A stretch of 64,000 nt of DNA, from positions 2,401,468-2,465,467 of the forward strand of contig NC_054565.1 in the NCBI RefSeq assembly GCF_017654505.1, read 5' to 3'. Each line of letters begins with the position of its first letter. Position 1 is the stretch's first letter. Source of the DNA: Polyodon spathula. Taxonomy: Eukaryota > Chordata > Actinopteri > Acipenseriformes > Polyodontidae. The notes below the pieces were generated by a model. That model saw nothing but the letters and a program-made list of their open reading frames with translations, was not told the DNA's origin and searched no databases. The position numbers and the translations under genes are program-made. Shown one piece after another: positions 26,301 through 38,330 of this stretch.

Positions 26301-29300
26301 ATTAATGTACAAAAGCAGAGGGCAGGAAGTGAGACGCCTGAAGCATGGAATCAAATGTAGTTGCACTTGTTGTAATTGTAATACCTAATGCCGTGTTTCC
26401 CTAACACAAGAAATCCGACTAATGTTCCCCTAGATCAAATAATCTCCAGTGGATGGGTGTTTTCTGTGTTTTGGCAGAAAGCGTAGCTGGAGCAATTGCA
26501 AGTGTTTTGTTCCACTTTCATTATGAAGACACAGAGGCACAATCTGTCACAGGGCAACGTGCAGAAACCATGCCACAGTATTTATAATACTTTATGCACT
26601 GTTGTTTACCAGTGGATTGATGTGTTTCATAGAACAATGGCAATGTATTCTGTTCTTTTAAACCACAGCTTCCAGGAGCTGGACCTTAGTAAAGAAGCCT
26701 TTTTCTTTAATGACACCCCCAAAGAGCAGGAGTGGTCCAAAGCTGTGTCTGAATCTCTTCATCCGGGTGCCAAGTATGCCATGGTAAAAAAGACTTTCAT
26801 TCACACTGTTACGTACTCCTCTTCCTGTAGAGTGAGCCAGCACAAATACAACCCTCTAGTTTGAGAACCCCCTGGTCAGCTGCATCTGTTTCATTGTTCC
26901 CTGTATGAAAAGGCCGTTGCTTTGTTACAGGTCAAGCTTATCCGCTTGGTTGGAATCATGCTGATATTTTATGTGAGGAACGAGCATGCGGAGTACATCT
27001 CAGAAGTTGATGCAGAATCTGTAGGGACTGGAATCATGGGAAGAATGGTAAGAGATGCAGCTCCTATGCAAAAATGTGACTTTGACTTTCTCGTCAGTCA
27101 CGGTTAGCATTAGCGTTAGTTGTGTATCGTCTGGATAAGATTCTTTCCATTTGGTCATCAGATGGCAGTTTGCACTTTGTTGAAATCTTTGAAATAACCA
27201 GAGTTACAACATTCAACCACCACTGGCTGTGTGTGCTGTGCACATCAATATGTCTGTCCTTAATCCCAGATATTGACTCAAGCCACTCAATTATTTCTTT
27301 AGCTGTATAAGCATAACTGGGTGTTGTTGAAAGTCTTTTATACTATCACATGGCTTTCTAGTGTGGATGTTATTATTATATTGCTTTAAGTTTGTGTTTG
27401 TCACATTGCTGTAGCACCCATTTGAAGAGTTCATTAATGCTTTAGAATTTAAAGTTCTTCTGATGTTCTGCCCCCACAGCCACAAAGACATTGTGGTTTG
27501 AAGGTATGAACAGCACAGGGATTACCTGTGAATTTAAACCTGTTCTGCAATATACAGGAAAGCTTCAATGAAACTCAGCTGCTCCCTCTGCTTTATAGAG
27601 TAATTGAACACAAAAGAGAAAGCATTGCAATGTGAGTGCAGATAATAATCTCTCACAGTAAGACTGGAGTAGATGATGTGTTGCAACTGTTAGAAAGCGT
27701 GGCCTCAAACAAAATCTGCTACTAACCATTAACATTTGATAATGATAATAAACTAGCTGTTTCTGTGCAGTAAACTGTTCTTTACAGTTTTTTTTTTTTG
27801 TTCTCTACATTTTATTTTATTTCTCAGACTCTGGTCAACCATATTGATATTAGCTTAACCTTTTTACAATTACAGCTGTTAAATACCATAGTAAAGCAGC
27901 ATGCACAGCTTAATGTAAAAGTGCTTGAATAGATCAGCTGCCCCTTACTATGAAGAGGAGTGTTTTAATGACCTCTGTGAATCAAATTGATTATGGTCTT
28001 TAGCTTCGTGATGTACATTAGAGTTGAAAGGAAATTGGCCAAATAAATATTGACTGCTTTTTCCAGCTAATGCAGTGAAGCTTAGGCATGTAAGCATATT
28101 TGAATACGATGCTTTTTCACTCTACAATGTTAAGGGAAATGCAATTGCAAGGCTGTTTTCAACAAAAAGTAAAGTGAGCAGAAAAAGGAACAACATTAAA
28201 AATTACCAAGAATTCAGACAGGTTTTTTTTTTTTTTTTTTTTTTTAATTCTTCACAAATTAGCTGTCTCAACTTATTAAATAGATATTACGCCTGTCATT
28301 TACTTTTAATTCAGTATTTCAAGCATGAAACAGTTAAACAAGTGTGGAACCAACACTAACGGGAAAGGCGATTGTTGTATCCGGTCGTGGGTTGTGTGGT
28401 GTCATTGACTGAGTCTCTGTTCCCAATATCCTCCAGGTTTGATGTCGTCTTTTTTTCCCTTGTGGTATTTCCAGGGTAATAAAGGTGCTGTGGCTGTAAG
28501 GTTTCGTTTCCACAATTCCACTGTCTGTGTTGTGAACTCTCACTTGGCAGCTCACATAGAAGAATTTGAGAGACGAAACCAGGATTACAAAGATATCTGC
28601 ACACGACTGCTGTTTCGCCAGCATGATCCCATGTTACCTCCCCTTCCAATCATGAAACACAAGTAAGCTTTCAACCGTTGATTCTACCTGGGATGCTTGA
28701 TGGTGTTTGTTAGAAATAAATAAAACATAAATATAGACAGCTTAGTGTATCAATAGCTGTAAACCTTTAAAATTAAATATTTTGGGAACATGTAAATTCA
28801 TATGATTAATGAAATGCACAATAGTATGTATTTGGAATTACCAAATATAAACAATTCAGCTTTAATAAAATAAATAAATAAAAATAGTTTAGGTGATATA
28901 ATTGTTAATGTAGATATGTTTTTTTTGGTTCTAGTTTGGTCTTGTGGCTTGGTGACTTAAACTACAGAATCAGTGATTTGGAGGTGGAACGGGTTAAACA
29001 GCTCATTCAGGATAAGGACTTCCAGACACTTCATCGGTACGATCAGGTAAAAACGCTGATTACGCACCTAGTGCAGAAACAACATCATTAAACATAGCTA
29101 TTGCTGCATTGCTCAGATTGTTATTACAGTGTAGTAGTTAATGTACCTGCATGCTTTTTAACTGTGCACATGTTCTCCTTGTAGTTAAGGAGACAAATAG
29201 AGGAGAAGGCAGTATTCGAAGGCTTTACAGAGGGAGAAATTACGTTTCAGCCAACGTACAAGTATGATACAGGATCAGACCAGTGGGACACAAGGTAGGT

Positions 29301-29655
29301 GGGCTTTTTTTATTTTTTTTTTTATTTTTTTTTAAAACTTTGGTTTGGAATTGATAAAAGGGGAGAGTGCAGTAACTGAACAATGTAAACTAAATGTTTG
29401 GACAAAAAGAAGAGGCTTGGTGCTGCAGTGGTTAAAGAAAAGGGGCTTGTTACCAGGAGGTGCCCAGTTCAATCCCAGCCTAGCCACTGACTCGCTGTGT
29501 GGGACCCTGAGCAAGTCGCTTAACCTCCTTGTGCTCCGTCCTTCGGATGAGACGTGAAACCGAGGTCCTATTGGAAGTGACTCTACAGCAGCAGTTGTGG
29601 TGCATAGTTCACCCCCTAGTCTCTGTATGTCGCTTTGGATAAAAGCATCATCATC

Positions 29656-29690
<35 letters not shown>

Positions 29691-32600
29691 TAATAATAGC
29701 AACTTGATTAATTGTTCACTTTCGTTCAAAGTGAGAAATGCAGAGCTCCGGCGTGGTGTGATCGGATCTTATGGAAAGGAAAATTCATCAAACAGTTGCA
29801 TTATCACTGTCACATGGCTCTGAAAACCAGTGATCACAAACCTGTCAGCTGTGATTTTGAGATTGGGGTAAGAAAAGGGACGGCACTGTAGGATACGACA
29901 CATGGCTTCTAGTAATACAGTCCGAATAGTGTCTGGATGCTAAGAGAGGTTATATTAACCATTGGCAAAATTTTTGCACCACCCTAATTAACTTATTTTG
30001 TTTCATAAAGTTGAATGAAACCTGCTGAATAATTTTACGTTAACATATTGAATTACATACCGCTTTGTAGTTTTCCATGTACTTAGTGAAGAAATGACAA
30101 AAAATGGAGAAATGTGACATTTTGAAATCTAACATGAAATACTGTAATACTATTATGGCTTCCGGTAGACTTTTTTTGCGGTATCATTTTTGTAGTTTAT
30201 TTGATTACTTGATGTTAAATAAAATATCTAAATTATGTTCATATAGCTGATTTTTTATTTTGTATTAGGTGTCAGTCCTAAAATTCTAGGTAATGCAAAT
30301 CCTTTGGCCGCAGTTGTAGATTAATTTGTTTTACTATATAATGCTTTCTGTAATGTAATGTATGTCGTACCTTTTTAGATGTTAAAAAAACAAACTGGTG
30401 CTTCTATTTTGTATAGAAAAATATACTTCCATGAATATTTATTATTATACTGTTTTCTTCTAGATAAAGGTTGTGAACGAAGAGCTGTACCGGAAGACGT
30501 TTGAAGAGATTGTGCGCTCAATAGATAAAATGGAAAATGAATGTATTCCTTCAGTATCACTTTCTGAACGAGAGGTATGGAGTTGCACGTGGTCTATACT
30601 GATTGTGTTTTGAATTTATATAGCATTATATTTCACTGTGTCGCTTAGTAATCAAATGCAGTGTTAAAAAAATAACACACACAATTCCAAAGATACAGTA
30701 ACTAAGCCTATATAGACTAATATTTCATGCGTGATTTTACTGAAATGTTTTGTGCAAGAAAATTCCACTGCACATATATATATGTAAAAATAAGAATAAT
30801 ACAGAAAACTGATTTCAAGCCTCTTAGGCAGGTTCGTGAATCAGTTGTAACAGGGAACTACTACTTCATAAGAAAGGAAATGCAATTTCAAAGTGTTATT
30901 GAATCATTTACAAGCCGAGACAGACGCTATGCATGGTGATATTTAAAACAGAACATGCTGACATTCCAAATGCAATAATAAAATACAATGCAGACCAAAG
31001 GTTTTGTTTTTTTTTTTTTTTTGGCCAATACGTTGTATAAAATAATACTATATATTGGTAATCCAACTCTTTTTAAAATGTTTTTTATTTTATTTCCAGT
31101 TCTTTTTTAAGGATGTGAAGTTTATGCAGCATCAGGTTAAAACATTTACCATTCACAATGACGGACAGGTTCCGTGTCAGTTTGAATTCATACAGAAACT
31201 GGAGGAGACCGCCTACTGTAAACCGTGGCTCAGTGCAAATCCTTGTAAGGGATTCCTTGCTGAAGGTAGGAATTAAACATGAATATGCACACAAAGTTAC
31301 ACCAATTCAGTTTTCTAATTGATAAACCACACCGAGCACACCAGTGGAGTTATTAATGTCTGAAAATACCCTGCCTATGAAAATATGATTATATCTTCCT
31401 TTATAGCATCTGCTTGGTGATCACACTAATCTCTCGTCCTGTTGAAATCTCTTTGGCTTCAATAAGATGATGTTCTTACCTCTTAGAAGTGTAACAACCG
31501 TATCACAAGTCTTTTGTTATTTGTTTTTTACTTCCATCCCTGCGTTACAGGCAGTTGGACCTGAGCCTCATTCTATAGGGCTCCTATTATCTGTAATATA
31601 GCAGGAGTTTAATATGGAGAGGAGACCAAGTATTTCATATCATACTTGCAGTGTTGTTTGCACAAGCCATGTACTTTATTGTTACTTTACTGCAAGGGAG
31701 ATTCTACTGAATTTGAAAAGAGATGATCTTTTACAGAGGTTAGTATTATTTTTTTTGTTTTGCATTTTTCAGGAGGTAAAGTGGACATTGAGCTGGAAAT
31801 GTTTGTAAATAGATCCACTGCTACGGCATTAAACTCGGGAGAAGAAAAACTTGAGGATATTTTAATTCTCCACTTGGAGAGGGGCAAAGATTATTTCCTT
31901 GCTGTGTCGGGCAACTATCTCCCCAGTTGCTTTGGAGCCTCAATACAAACGCTGTGCCACATGAGGGCACCCATTCAAGACATGCCTGAAGAAACAGTAC
32001 GCCAGCTGGTAAGCTCGATCGTTTTTTCTTAATTAAAAACCACTGCATACCAGTGCTTGATAAAATCTGGTCTTGAAAAACCGTGATTTCTACTTTATAT
32101 TTTATTAATTGGTTCAACAATTCAACAGTGACTAGCTTAGGCCAGTGTTTGGAAGGATGCTGGAAATGATCCTGTGAGAAGTCCTGGAAAGCACTTCGAA
32201 GTCCTTGATTTTGTAATGGTCAAAATGAACCCTGCAAACATTCATGCCTGATAATGTACACGAGAGGTCTACCAATATGTTAGTAATGTAGTTTGGGGAT
32301 TAAAGCAGGGCTCAATGTAATGTGTTTTAGTTGACCACACTGTCTGTTCTAAAGGGGCAGGACCCAACAACTGGTTGGTTGTTACCATGTACATTACAAC
32401 ATTCTGTAATGTATGTATCAAAATCTTTAGCTTTAATATTATATGGACCAATAGACGGCTTAGCTTGGATGAATAGTTGGTGCTTCCCAGTGGAATATTC
32501 TAGTATTGCATTTGTAACAAAAGAAGTCAGATCTTCTAGGTACAGTAATAGATGCTGGGCCACATTTTTGCTGGAGTTTGTACAGTTTTCATACATAGTT

Positions 32601-35600
32601 TTTAACACAATATATTTTGCAAAAAACATACATAAATAAATAAATGCATTTCCTGAAAGAAAGGCAGGGCTGCAGCAGCTGTCGTAATTAATAAATCTGT
32701 TAATTACCTTTCAGCTGAATTATCTTTTTCATATAAAAAGAAGAGTCTCCACAACCTTTAGTTGAAAAACAGGTTTTTACTTGAGCAAAAAATGCATATG
32801 CAAAAGTAGAGCACAGCTAAAACTGGCTATTACTGTCCCCCAAGTAGCCCGTTGCAAGCAGTGCCCAAGACTGAATGCCAGCTGGTCATTTAAATTGCAA
32901 ATTTGCAGCATGAATGCAAGTGCCAGAATGTGTCAGCAGTAATATTTTTGAAAGTTCACTTCCTAATAGAGCCACATTTAAGGTAGGACAAAGCTAAAGA
33001 TAAAAAAAACCTGACCTTTACATTTTTCTTTACCACTTGGAGGAGTTTGATACTTCAGTACCATTCCTACTAGTCTATTGATGCCACTTGCCACAAGGTG
33101 AATGGCAAAAAGAACACTGGTGGCTTCACTTGTTACACCAAGCAGTACCGATGTTCTGTTTGCTTCCTAGAGATTGAACACTTCTGTTTTCTCTCTTCTC
33201 TGTCTTAAACCCTACAAAGACCTTAATGCCTCTGCAGCCAAAAGATGGAAACAGTTCTGTAACAGAAATGCCCCTGGAAATCCCTAAAGAGATCTGGATG
33301 ATGGTGGATCACCTTTACCGCAATGCATGCCAACAGGTTTGCATCTAAACTCTCTTCAAACCAAAGGCCAGGTTGAAATGTCGCTTTTGTTCTGCATACA
33401 CCACACGCTCAGACCAGCAGGGTGTGTGGTACAGAGCCATTATCTTAAAGAAAAATTGGTGTTCCATTAAGTATACATGCCAAGATCTACTGTCCAAAAT
33501 TGTTGGCCTTATATTTGTTTTACTTTATGTGTTAACCATTTTATTTATAATAATGATTAGCAAGCAAACTATTACCCTCAGTGATTCCTTATAAGGGTAA
33601 TAAAGATTAAGTAGCTTTTCCTTTTTTTTTTTTTTAATTTTGTGCAGGAGGACCTCTTTCAACAGCCAGGACTGAGAGCAGAATTTGAAGAAATAAGGGA
33701 CTGTATAGACACAGGGATGCCAGATTCTCTTCGTATCCTTCGTGCGTATTTAAAAAAAAATAAAAATAATAATACATTAAAAAAAATTATATTTCTTGCT
33801 TTTGGGATTAAAAAAAATAAGGAGCCTGACTTTGCAAGATCAAGTTAGCTGTTCTTATCACGGCATTTTGTAGCTGGTTGTGTAGTGTCACAGTTTCGTG
33901 TATTTTCATAGCAAAGAAGATCATTGCATGTGATTGTCCTTAATGTACAATCTGCCCAGCTGGCAGCAATCACTCGGTAGCTGAAGCTCTGCTGCTGTTC
34001 TTGGATGCCCTGCCGGAGCCTGTCATCTGCTATTCCCTTTACCAGCAGAGTCTGGATGCATCGGCTAGTTTTACACTTTGCAAACAGGTACAGAATATGC
34101 TGAGCTAAAAGCATCACACAATACCGAAACTCTCTACTTGCTGTGTGCTGCTTTTTCTGCTCGATGTGCTTATTAATATATTTATTCAGAAGTGAAATTA
34201 GCGCATTATTTTTTTTATGACTTGTGAACGACAAACTTTATCAAAAAAGAAAAGAAAAAAGGCAGCTTTTGAATACTTTCCAGTTTTGGGTCCCTAGATT
34301 TTACATAAATGAAGGGGGAATGTTTAGTGCAGTGGTGCACAACTCTGTCCTGGAGGACCAGTGACCCTGCAGTTTTTTATTCCAGCTGCACCCTAAAGTA
34401 CTTTATTGGACCTTATTAGAAACTTAATTAGTTCAATTAACTAATTTAGGGTATGGTTAGAACAAAAACCAGAAGGGACACCAGCCCTCCATGACCTGAG
34501 TGTGCACCACTGGTTTGATGCATTGTTGTACCAAGTGGTGGTATTGGCTGTTTTGCACTGATGTTGTGGGGAAGATTATTTGAAGAGCAATGAAACACGT
34601 GGAGACGGCACAGGGTGGAAAGACCCTGCAAACTATGTGGTAGAATAAAGGGTTAATTCCCTGCATATGCAAAATCCCCACATGAGAATGTGTGGAATGC
34701 TGTTAATGACAGGCTCTCCACTTGTTCAGTGAATCAATTGCCTTGCCATCCCCAGTGTAAGTGCTGTTTGCCTGGAAGCGACAGAACCTTGTGTTGTCTC
34801 TGTAGAACGCTAAACGAGTGCAGCAGTGTGTTTCAGAGAGCCGAAGAGACTATTGGGGCATTTTACACCATAGCTAAAAATAGAAGTTCACCATTTATTG
34901 CTTAAACCAAGTCTCCTGAACTCCTTCAGTAGTCATCCTGACTAGCCGATCCTGTTACAGTGAGAAACACATCTATGGGATCTATTCTGTTAATTTACTT
35001 GATACTCAGGCACACTGTTTGATTTTCATAGCCACGGTACACAAAAATACCCTGTTTAAATGCTGACCATTTGTGCATACGAATGAAATACAAAACAAAC
35101 CGTACTTTCCAGGAGGTGGATGGATTACGAGTGTCAGGGATGTGTTTCTTTTTATTTTGTTAGATTTATTAATCATCATTTTTTTTTGGTTCTTGTTTTT
35201 GCAGGTTGTCTCCTTGCTACCTCAGTGCCACAAAAACACGTTTAACTATTTAACGGCATTCCTTCGAGAGCTTCTGAAAAACTGTCTGCTTAATCGCTTG
35301 GATGTCGATATTCTCAGTAAGCAGAGAAGGTTTTTATTTCAAGGCTGTCCTGAGGGAAAGAGATTGCTGGCCACCATTTAGTTCGCCTCTGACCAATAGA
35401 GCTAAACCGCTTTGCTGTTTTGAGGGAATAAATAAGGCTGCATCAGTAAGGCTGTAAAAGGTTTTACTGTTTCAAAGCATCACCTTTACAGACCTATATA
35501 ATGGTTTCTAAAATGCAGCATTCCCCTAGGAAATTTATTTTCCGAAAACAGCCTACCCTACTGTGTGTAGGACTGCAGAGAGATCAACAGCTGAATACAG

Positions 35601-36213
35601 ACTAGAGGACTAATACAAATATTTTTTTAGTCACATTTCTTCTGGGGAAACAACAAATGCATTACTTTAGACTTACCTGTATTTAGGAAACGTTTTATAA
35701 GCGGACAAGAAATAAAGAATGCAATATTCAGTGTAGTGTAAGATGTATTAAAAGTGTCGCTATACTCTTTCTCTTACACTGCACAGTTTTTTTTTTTTAA
35801 TATATTCTTCATTTAAGGATCCCTAAGTACTCATCAAATAAAGAAACCCTAAACCGTAAAACCCTGTTGTATAAAACAAGCAGACTGTGAGTGCTACCTT
35901 TTGTCATGTTAATGATGATTGCTCTGTTTGAGAGAGCTTTCAGGACAGAAAAAAAAAAAAAAAGAATTATAGAATTTATCTTCGAGGGACGTAGAGCTGA
36001 AGAATGTGCTGCACAGTAGCAGTACTCACATATTGATGTTACTGTCCCTTCACACTGGCCCATATAGACAACAATGAATTAGGTAGCAGCTTTAGACCAT
36101 GACAGCAACAGTACAGTGTTTTCTTTTTGCTGTTTATATGTTTAGAAATGCTAACCTTTTCATTCAGCATATAGAGCTATGGAGAAAAGTTTCATATCAC
36201 CTAGATTTTTAGG

Positions 36214-36298
<85 letters not shown>

Positions 36299-36684
36299 TT
36301 TTTATTTTATTTTATTTTTATTTATTTTTTAAACTATGATAACATAATTTAGATCTTTTATTTAACATCATGTAATCAAGGAAACTGCAAAATGACATTC
36401 CAGAAGTCTACCAGAAGCCTTAATAGTAGTGAAGTATTTCATGTTGGATTTCAGTTTTTCGAGAAGTACTGGTATATGGATAACTACAACGTGGTATGCG
36501 TATATTCATTCATTGTGCACAGAGAGTTATTCAGTTAGTAATGACTTTTGTTTTCACAGGAAGTGTATTTGGAGGCCTGTTGTTAAGGCCTCCTCCCTCG
36601 AGTTCCAGGCAAGACCCTGCTGAGAAGAGGAAAGCACAGGAATTCATACAGCATTTCCTCCTCATGGAGGGAGAATCTTCATAA
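8011..36684 (+). CDS. INPP5B: Inositol polyphosphate 5-phosphatase type II (INPP5B), 899 aa
   Basis: Removes the 5-phosphate from PI(4,5)P2, PI(3,4,5)P3 and soluble inositol phosphates on endosomes, Golgi and early secretory membranes. Coding exons: 8011-8067, 8888-8970, 9516-9613, 10859-10888, 11340-11450, 15500-15595, 24251-24344, 25256-25426, 26131-26232, 26669-26783, 26931-27047, 28475-28662, 28935-29046, 29185-29294, 29732-29867, 30464-30574, 31100-31265, 31773-32008, 33220-33336, 33648-33732, 33960-34087, 35205-35316, 36560-36684. All phases agree. The start [13 protein letters not shown] is as in the human protein. Order: PH (about 1-150), linker, 5-phosphatase (about 245-555; [25 protein letters not shown] near 425, PAWCDRIL near 501, SDHKPV near 528), ASH (about 575-700), RhoGAP-like (about 745-890). 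Length is close to the shorter human isoform (about 913, from memory). OCRL, the paralog, is less likely because the N-terminus matches INPP5B. Oddity: no C-terminal CaaX box (ends MEGESS). Confidence 0.95.
8068..8887 (+). other. INPP5B: INPP5B intron 1, probable U12-type (minor spliceosome)
   Basis: The donor GTATCCTTT at 8068-8076 is a perfect U12 5' site. TTCCTTAAT at 8865-8873 is a perfect U12 branch site, about 14-16 bases before the exon. The exon needed to keep homology (reading HAVQCLL, human AVQGVL) begins at 8888 straight after an AC dinucleotide. There is no AG between 8850 and 8915 before it. The next AG acceptor (about 8917) would give an in-frame stop. A GT...AC end pair is rare, so the 3' edge needs cDNA. 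Confidence 0.65.
8839..8866. repeat. Poly-T run
   Basis: About 28 T directly before the U12 branch site of INPP5B intron 1. Length may be inexact in the assembly. Confidence 0.9.
14582..14660. repeat. (TA)n microsatellite
   Basis: TA run with one phase break near 14605, in INPP5B intron 5. Confidence 0.95.
14774..14833. repeat. (TA)n microsatellite
   Basis: Second TA run, about 115 bp after the previous one. Confidence 0.95.
15771..15974. repeat. (AAC)n to (AAT)n compound microsatellite
   Basis: About 200 bp: (AAC)n first, then (AAT)n with some AAAT units, starting about 175 bp after the INPP5B exon at 15500-15595. Confidence 0.95.
16171..16251. repeat. (TA)n microsatellite, interrupted
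   Basis: TA run with TTATA interruptions in INPP5B intron 6. Confidence 0.9.
16388..16476. repeat. Dispersed repeat, copy A
   Basis: About 85 bp including CTTAGGTTGAATTAATG and GAGCAATCAAAGCCCC, found again at 18636-18722 in the same orientation. Family unknown. Confidence 0.6.
18636..18722. repeat. Dispersed repeat, copy B
   Basis: Diverged direct copy of 16388-16476 with a small insertion before GAGCAATCAAAGCCCC. Both copies lie in INPP5B intron 6. Confidence 0.6.
20242..20326. repeat. (TA)n microsatellite
   Basis: Perfect TA run of about 85 bp in INPP5B intron 6. Confidence 0.95.
24626..25069 (-). pseudogene. PIF/Harbinger transposase (HARBI1-like) remnant
   Basis: A 147-codon frame on the minus strand, antisense in INPP5B intron 7, resembles the nuclease region of Harbinger transposases and HARBI1. 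It has [13 protein letters not shown] (family FP.vlG.iDgTHv, with the catalytic Asp), then [15 protein letters not shown] (family NRKg..sinvQ.vcD, second acidic residue) and a following [10 protein letters not shown]. It stops soon after, where the family goes on to the HDs-F motif and a third acidic residue, and no full N-terminus precedes it. A truncated fossil is most likely. No terminal inverted repeats were identified. Confidence 0.7.
29407..29697 (+). mobile_element. tRNA-derived SINE with (AAT)n tail
   Basis: The head has RNA polymerase III boxes: A box TGGTGCTGCAGTGGTTA and B box near 29466 (CAGTTCAATCCC). A conserved central part follows (CTGAGCAAGTCGCTTAACCT, GATGAGACGTGAAACCGAGG), then the fish SINE tail GTCGCTTTGGATAAAAGC and (AAT)n to 29697. 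Near full length. It sits in INPP5B intron 14, and its tail ends 35 bp before exon 15. Confidence 0.85.
29956..30318 (+). mobile_element. Tc1/mariner-like MITE, copy 1
   Basis: Shares long blocks with 50603-50966, including TATGGCTTCCGGTAGACTTT and GTCAGTCCTAAAATTCTAGG. The ends are imperfect inverted repeats (left CCATTGGCAAAATTTTTG, right CTTTGGCCGCAGTTG). Non-coding, about 360 bp, in INPP5B intron 15. Confidence 0.75.
33733..33959 (+). other. INPP5B: INPP5B intron 20, probable U12-type GT-AG
   Basis: Donor GTATCCTTC matches 8 of 9 of the U12 consensus. GTCCTTAAT near 33935-33943 fits the U12 branch site and lies about 16 bases before the CCCAG acceptor, with no long polypyrimidine tract. 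The intron splits the RhoGAP-like domain. Confidence 0.7.
34330..34512. mobile_element. hAT-like MITE
   Basis: A 183-bp element begins CAGTGGTGCACA and ends with its inverse TGTGCACCACTG. The inner ends also pair (CCTGGAGGACCAGTG with the complement of CACCAGCCCTCCATG). Flanking octamers GTTTAGTG and GTTTGATG agree at 6 of 8 positions, fitting an aged 8-bp hAT target duplication. It lies in INPP5B intron 21. Confidence 0.75.
36172..36456 (-). mobile_element. Tc1/mariner-like MITE, copy 3, truncated
   Basis: Reverse-strand copy of the 29956 and 50603 elements. It begins AGCTATGGAGAAAAGTTTCA-TATCACCTAGATTTTTAGGA and later has AGTCTACCAGAAGCC. The usual T-rich middle is replaced by a long (ATT)n/(AGT)n tract and the far end is missing. 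It lies about 100 bp before the last INPP5B exon. Confidence 0.7.
36217..36299. repeat. (ATT)n then (AGT)n microsatellite
   Basis: Compound trinucleotide tract that grew inside the T-rich middle of the MITE copy at 36172-36456. Confidence 0.95.
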
Positions 36685-36734
36685 CAATTTAAATTAATGT
36701 ACAGCGTCTCTGAAGTATTATATATACATACATA

Positions 36735-36744
<10 letters not shown>

Positions 36745-36818
<74 letters not shown>
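36745..36818. repeat. (TG)n(TA)n microsatellite
   Basis: TA run preceded by a short TG tract, about 60 bp after the INPP5B stop, so in its 3' UTR. Confidence 0.95.
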
Positions 36819-36825
<7 letters not shown>

Positions 36826-36967
36826 TATAGTTTTATTATGAGGTGTATGATGGATAGTTTTTTTCATACATGATGGAACATTTTTAGTTTTAGTTTTATA
36901 TTTTATTGTATTGCCAGTAGTGTGTAACTGACATTTTAAAACGTTTTTTAGGAATTATTTATCAGTG

Positions 36968-36982
36968 AATAAAAAAATAAAA
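36968..36982 (+). terminator. INPP5B: INPP5B polyadenylation signals
   Basis: Two overlapping-spaced AATAAA (36968 and 36977) about 285 bp after the stop codon, followed by a T-rich element. Confidence 0.6.
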
Positions 36983-37539
36983 GATGTTTTTTTTTTTGTT
37001 TTATTAATTTGATTTTGCTTGTGAAATTAAAAGATATGTGAATGTATTTGTGTAAAATCAGCATTTACACACAGCATAAACATAAAGTATCTTTTATTGT
37101 ATGAAAACTCCAAACAGCCAAATGATTTCATGTAGAGAACTACTATGGGACCATGAAGAATAATGACAATATTTATTCACTATTTCATTTATTTAAACTA
37201 ATTTATAGAAGGAGTGACACATTTGGTCATAGTTTATTCTGCCTACTCACCAATAATTTTAAACCCAATATCAAAGATGTTTACTAGTAGAAACGTCATA
37301 ATAAAACAATTGTGTACATTCTGCTAGCATTAAATCACACTGGTGATGTCATGGTCCCGTTGTTAATTTAACTAAATGCAATCGAATTACAGTGCAATAA
37401 TATAAGCAGTGGAGCAGAAAACTCCTATTGTAATGCTGTGTAGAGCCTCTTTACAGTAGTTACGAGTAAGGTCATATTTCCTAGGACAGATAATTACATT
37501 TCATTAATTTCAGTCAGTTCTGTTTAAACTACAGTTCCC

Positions 37540-38330
37540 AGCATCCACTCGGGAAACTTTAAGTCGGGGACGTGTTTGTGGCGACACTTGGAATGTGTAT
37601 GTGAAAGTGGAGCAAAGGCGCTCTACTGTATTTCTGGGCGACGATATATGCCTAAATTAGAGCATATTAATACCGTACCGCACGTCTTTCATTCCCATGT
37701 TTTCACTACAGACTTACTCGTTTTTAAATAATAATAATTTAAAAAAAAAACGAATTCCTTATGGTATAAAGACTGACGAAGACTGGAATTTGAGAAAACC
37801 CGTGGTTGATAGATTATTCATTTATCATTACGACAGTGCCACTCGTGAAGTGGGTTACTGAATTGGGTTTTCGTCAAGACACCGTATTTCCTTTTTGTTT
37901 TTTTTAAAGTAACATGACTTTTACAAATAATAACAACACATTTTAAAGTTTATGTGTCTAGATTTAGGGATAGGCGACCACCGTAACAGATTGCAAATAA
38001 ATTACCGTAAACGTGTTTGTGTGTTGGGGGTGTGGGTGAAGTAACTACAGTTACTATAGCAACCTGCATATTGTTTATTTATTTTACAATAGATACATTC
38101 TTTTCAATTAGACCCAGTTATTAATAATAACACAACACAATATGAGGTAGATACAGAATACTTTTAATTTACACTCGAGTGTATAAACGAAATATTTCCC
38201 ATGCTGCCTCTGAAGAGGAAGCTGGTCTGACGTTTTATTTTAATCATGGTGCCGCTGGGGAGGGGACGAAAAGAAAGTGCAAGCAGCCTGAAAAACAGAC
38301 AGGTTCGGCATCTCAAACACACTGGTAAAA
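37540..38330 (+). promoter_or_regulatory. MTF1: Probable MTF1 promoter and first non-coding exon
   Basis: Between the INPP5B polyadenylation site and the first MTF1 coding exon this is the only part with raised CpG content (for example 37565-37680 and 38220-38320). A plausible untranslated exon ends at 38324 with CACTG|GTAAAA and would splice to the acceptor at 39777. No TATA box was seen. The exon start is not defined. Confidence 0.35.

Noticed and set aside
28334..28649. Minus-strand frames of about 96 codons
   Set aside because: Antisense to INPP5B exon 12, with no splice signals or recognisable motifs.
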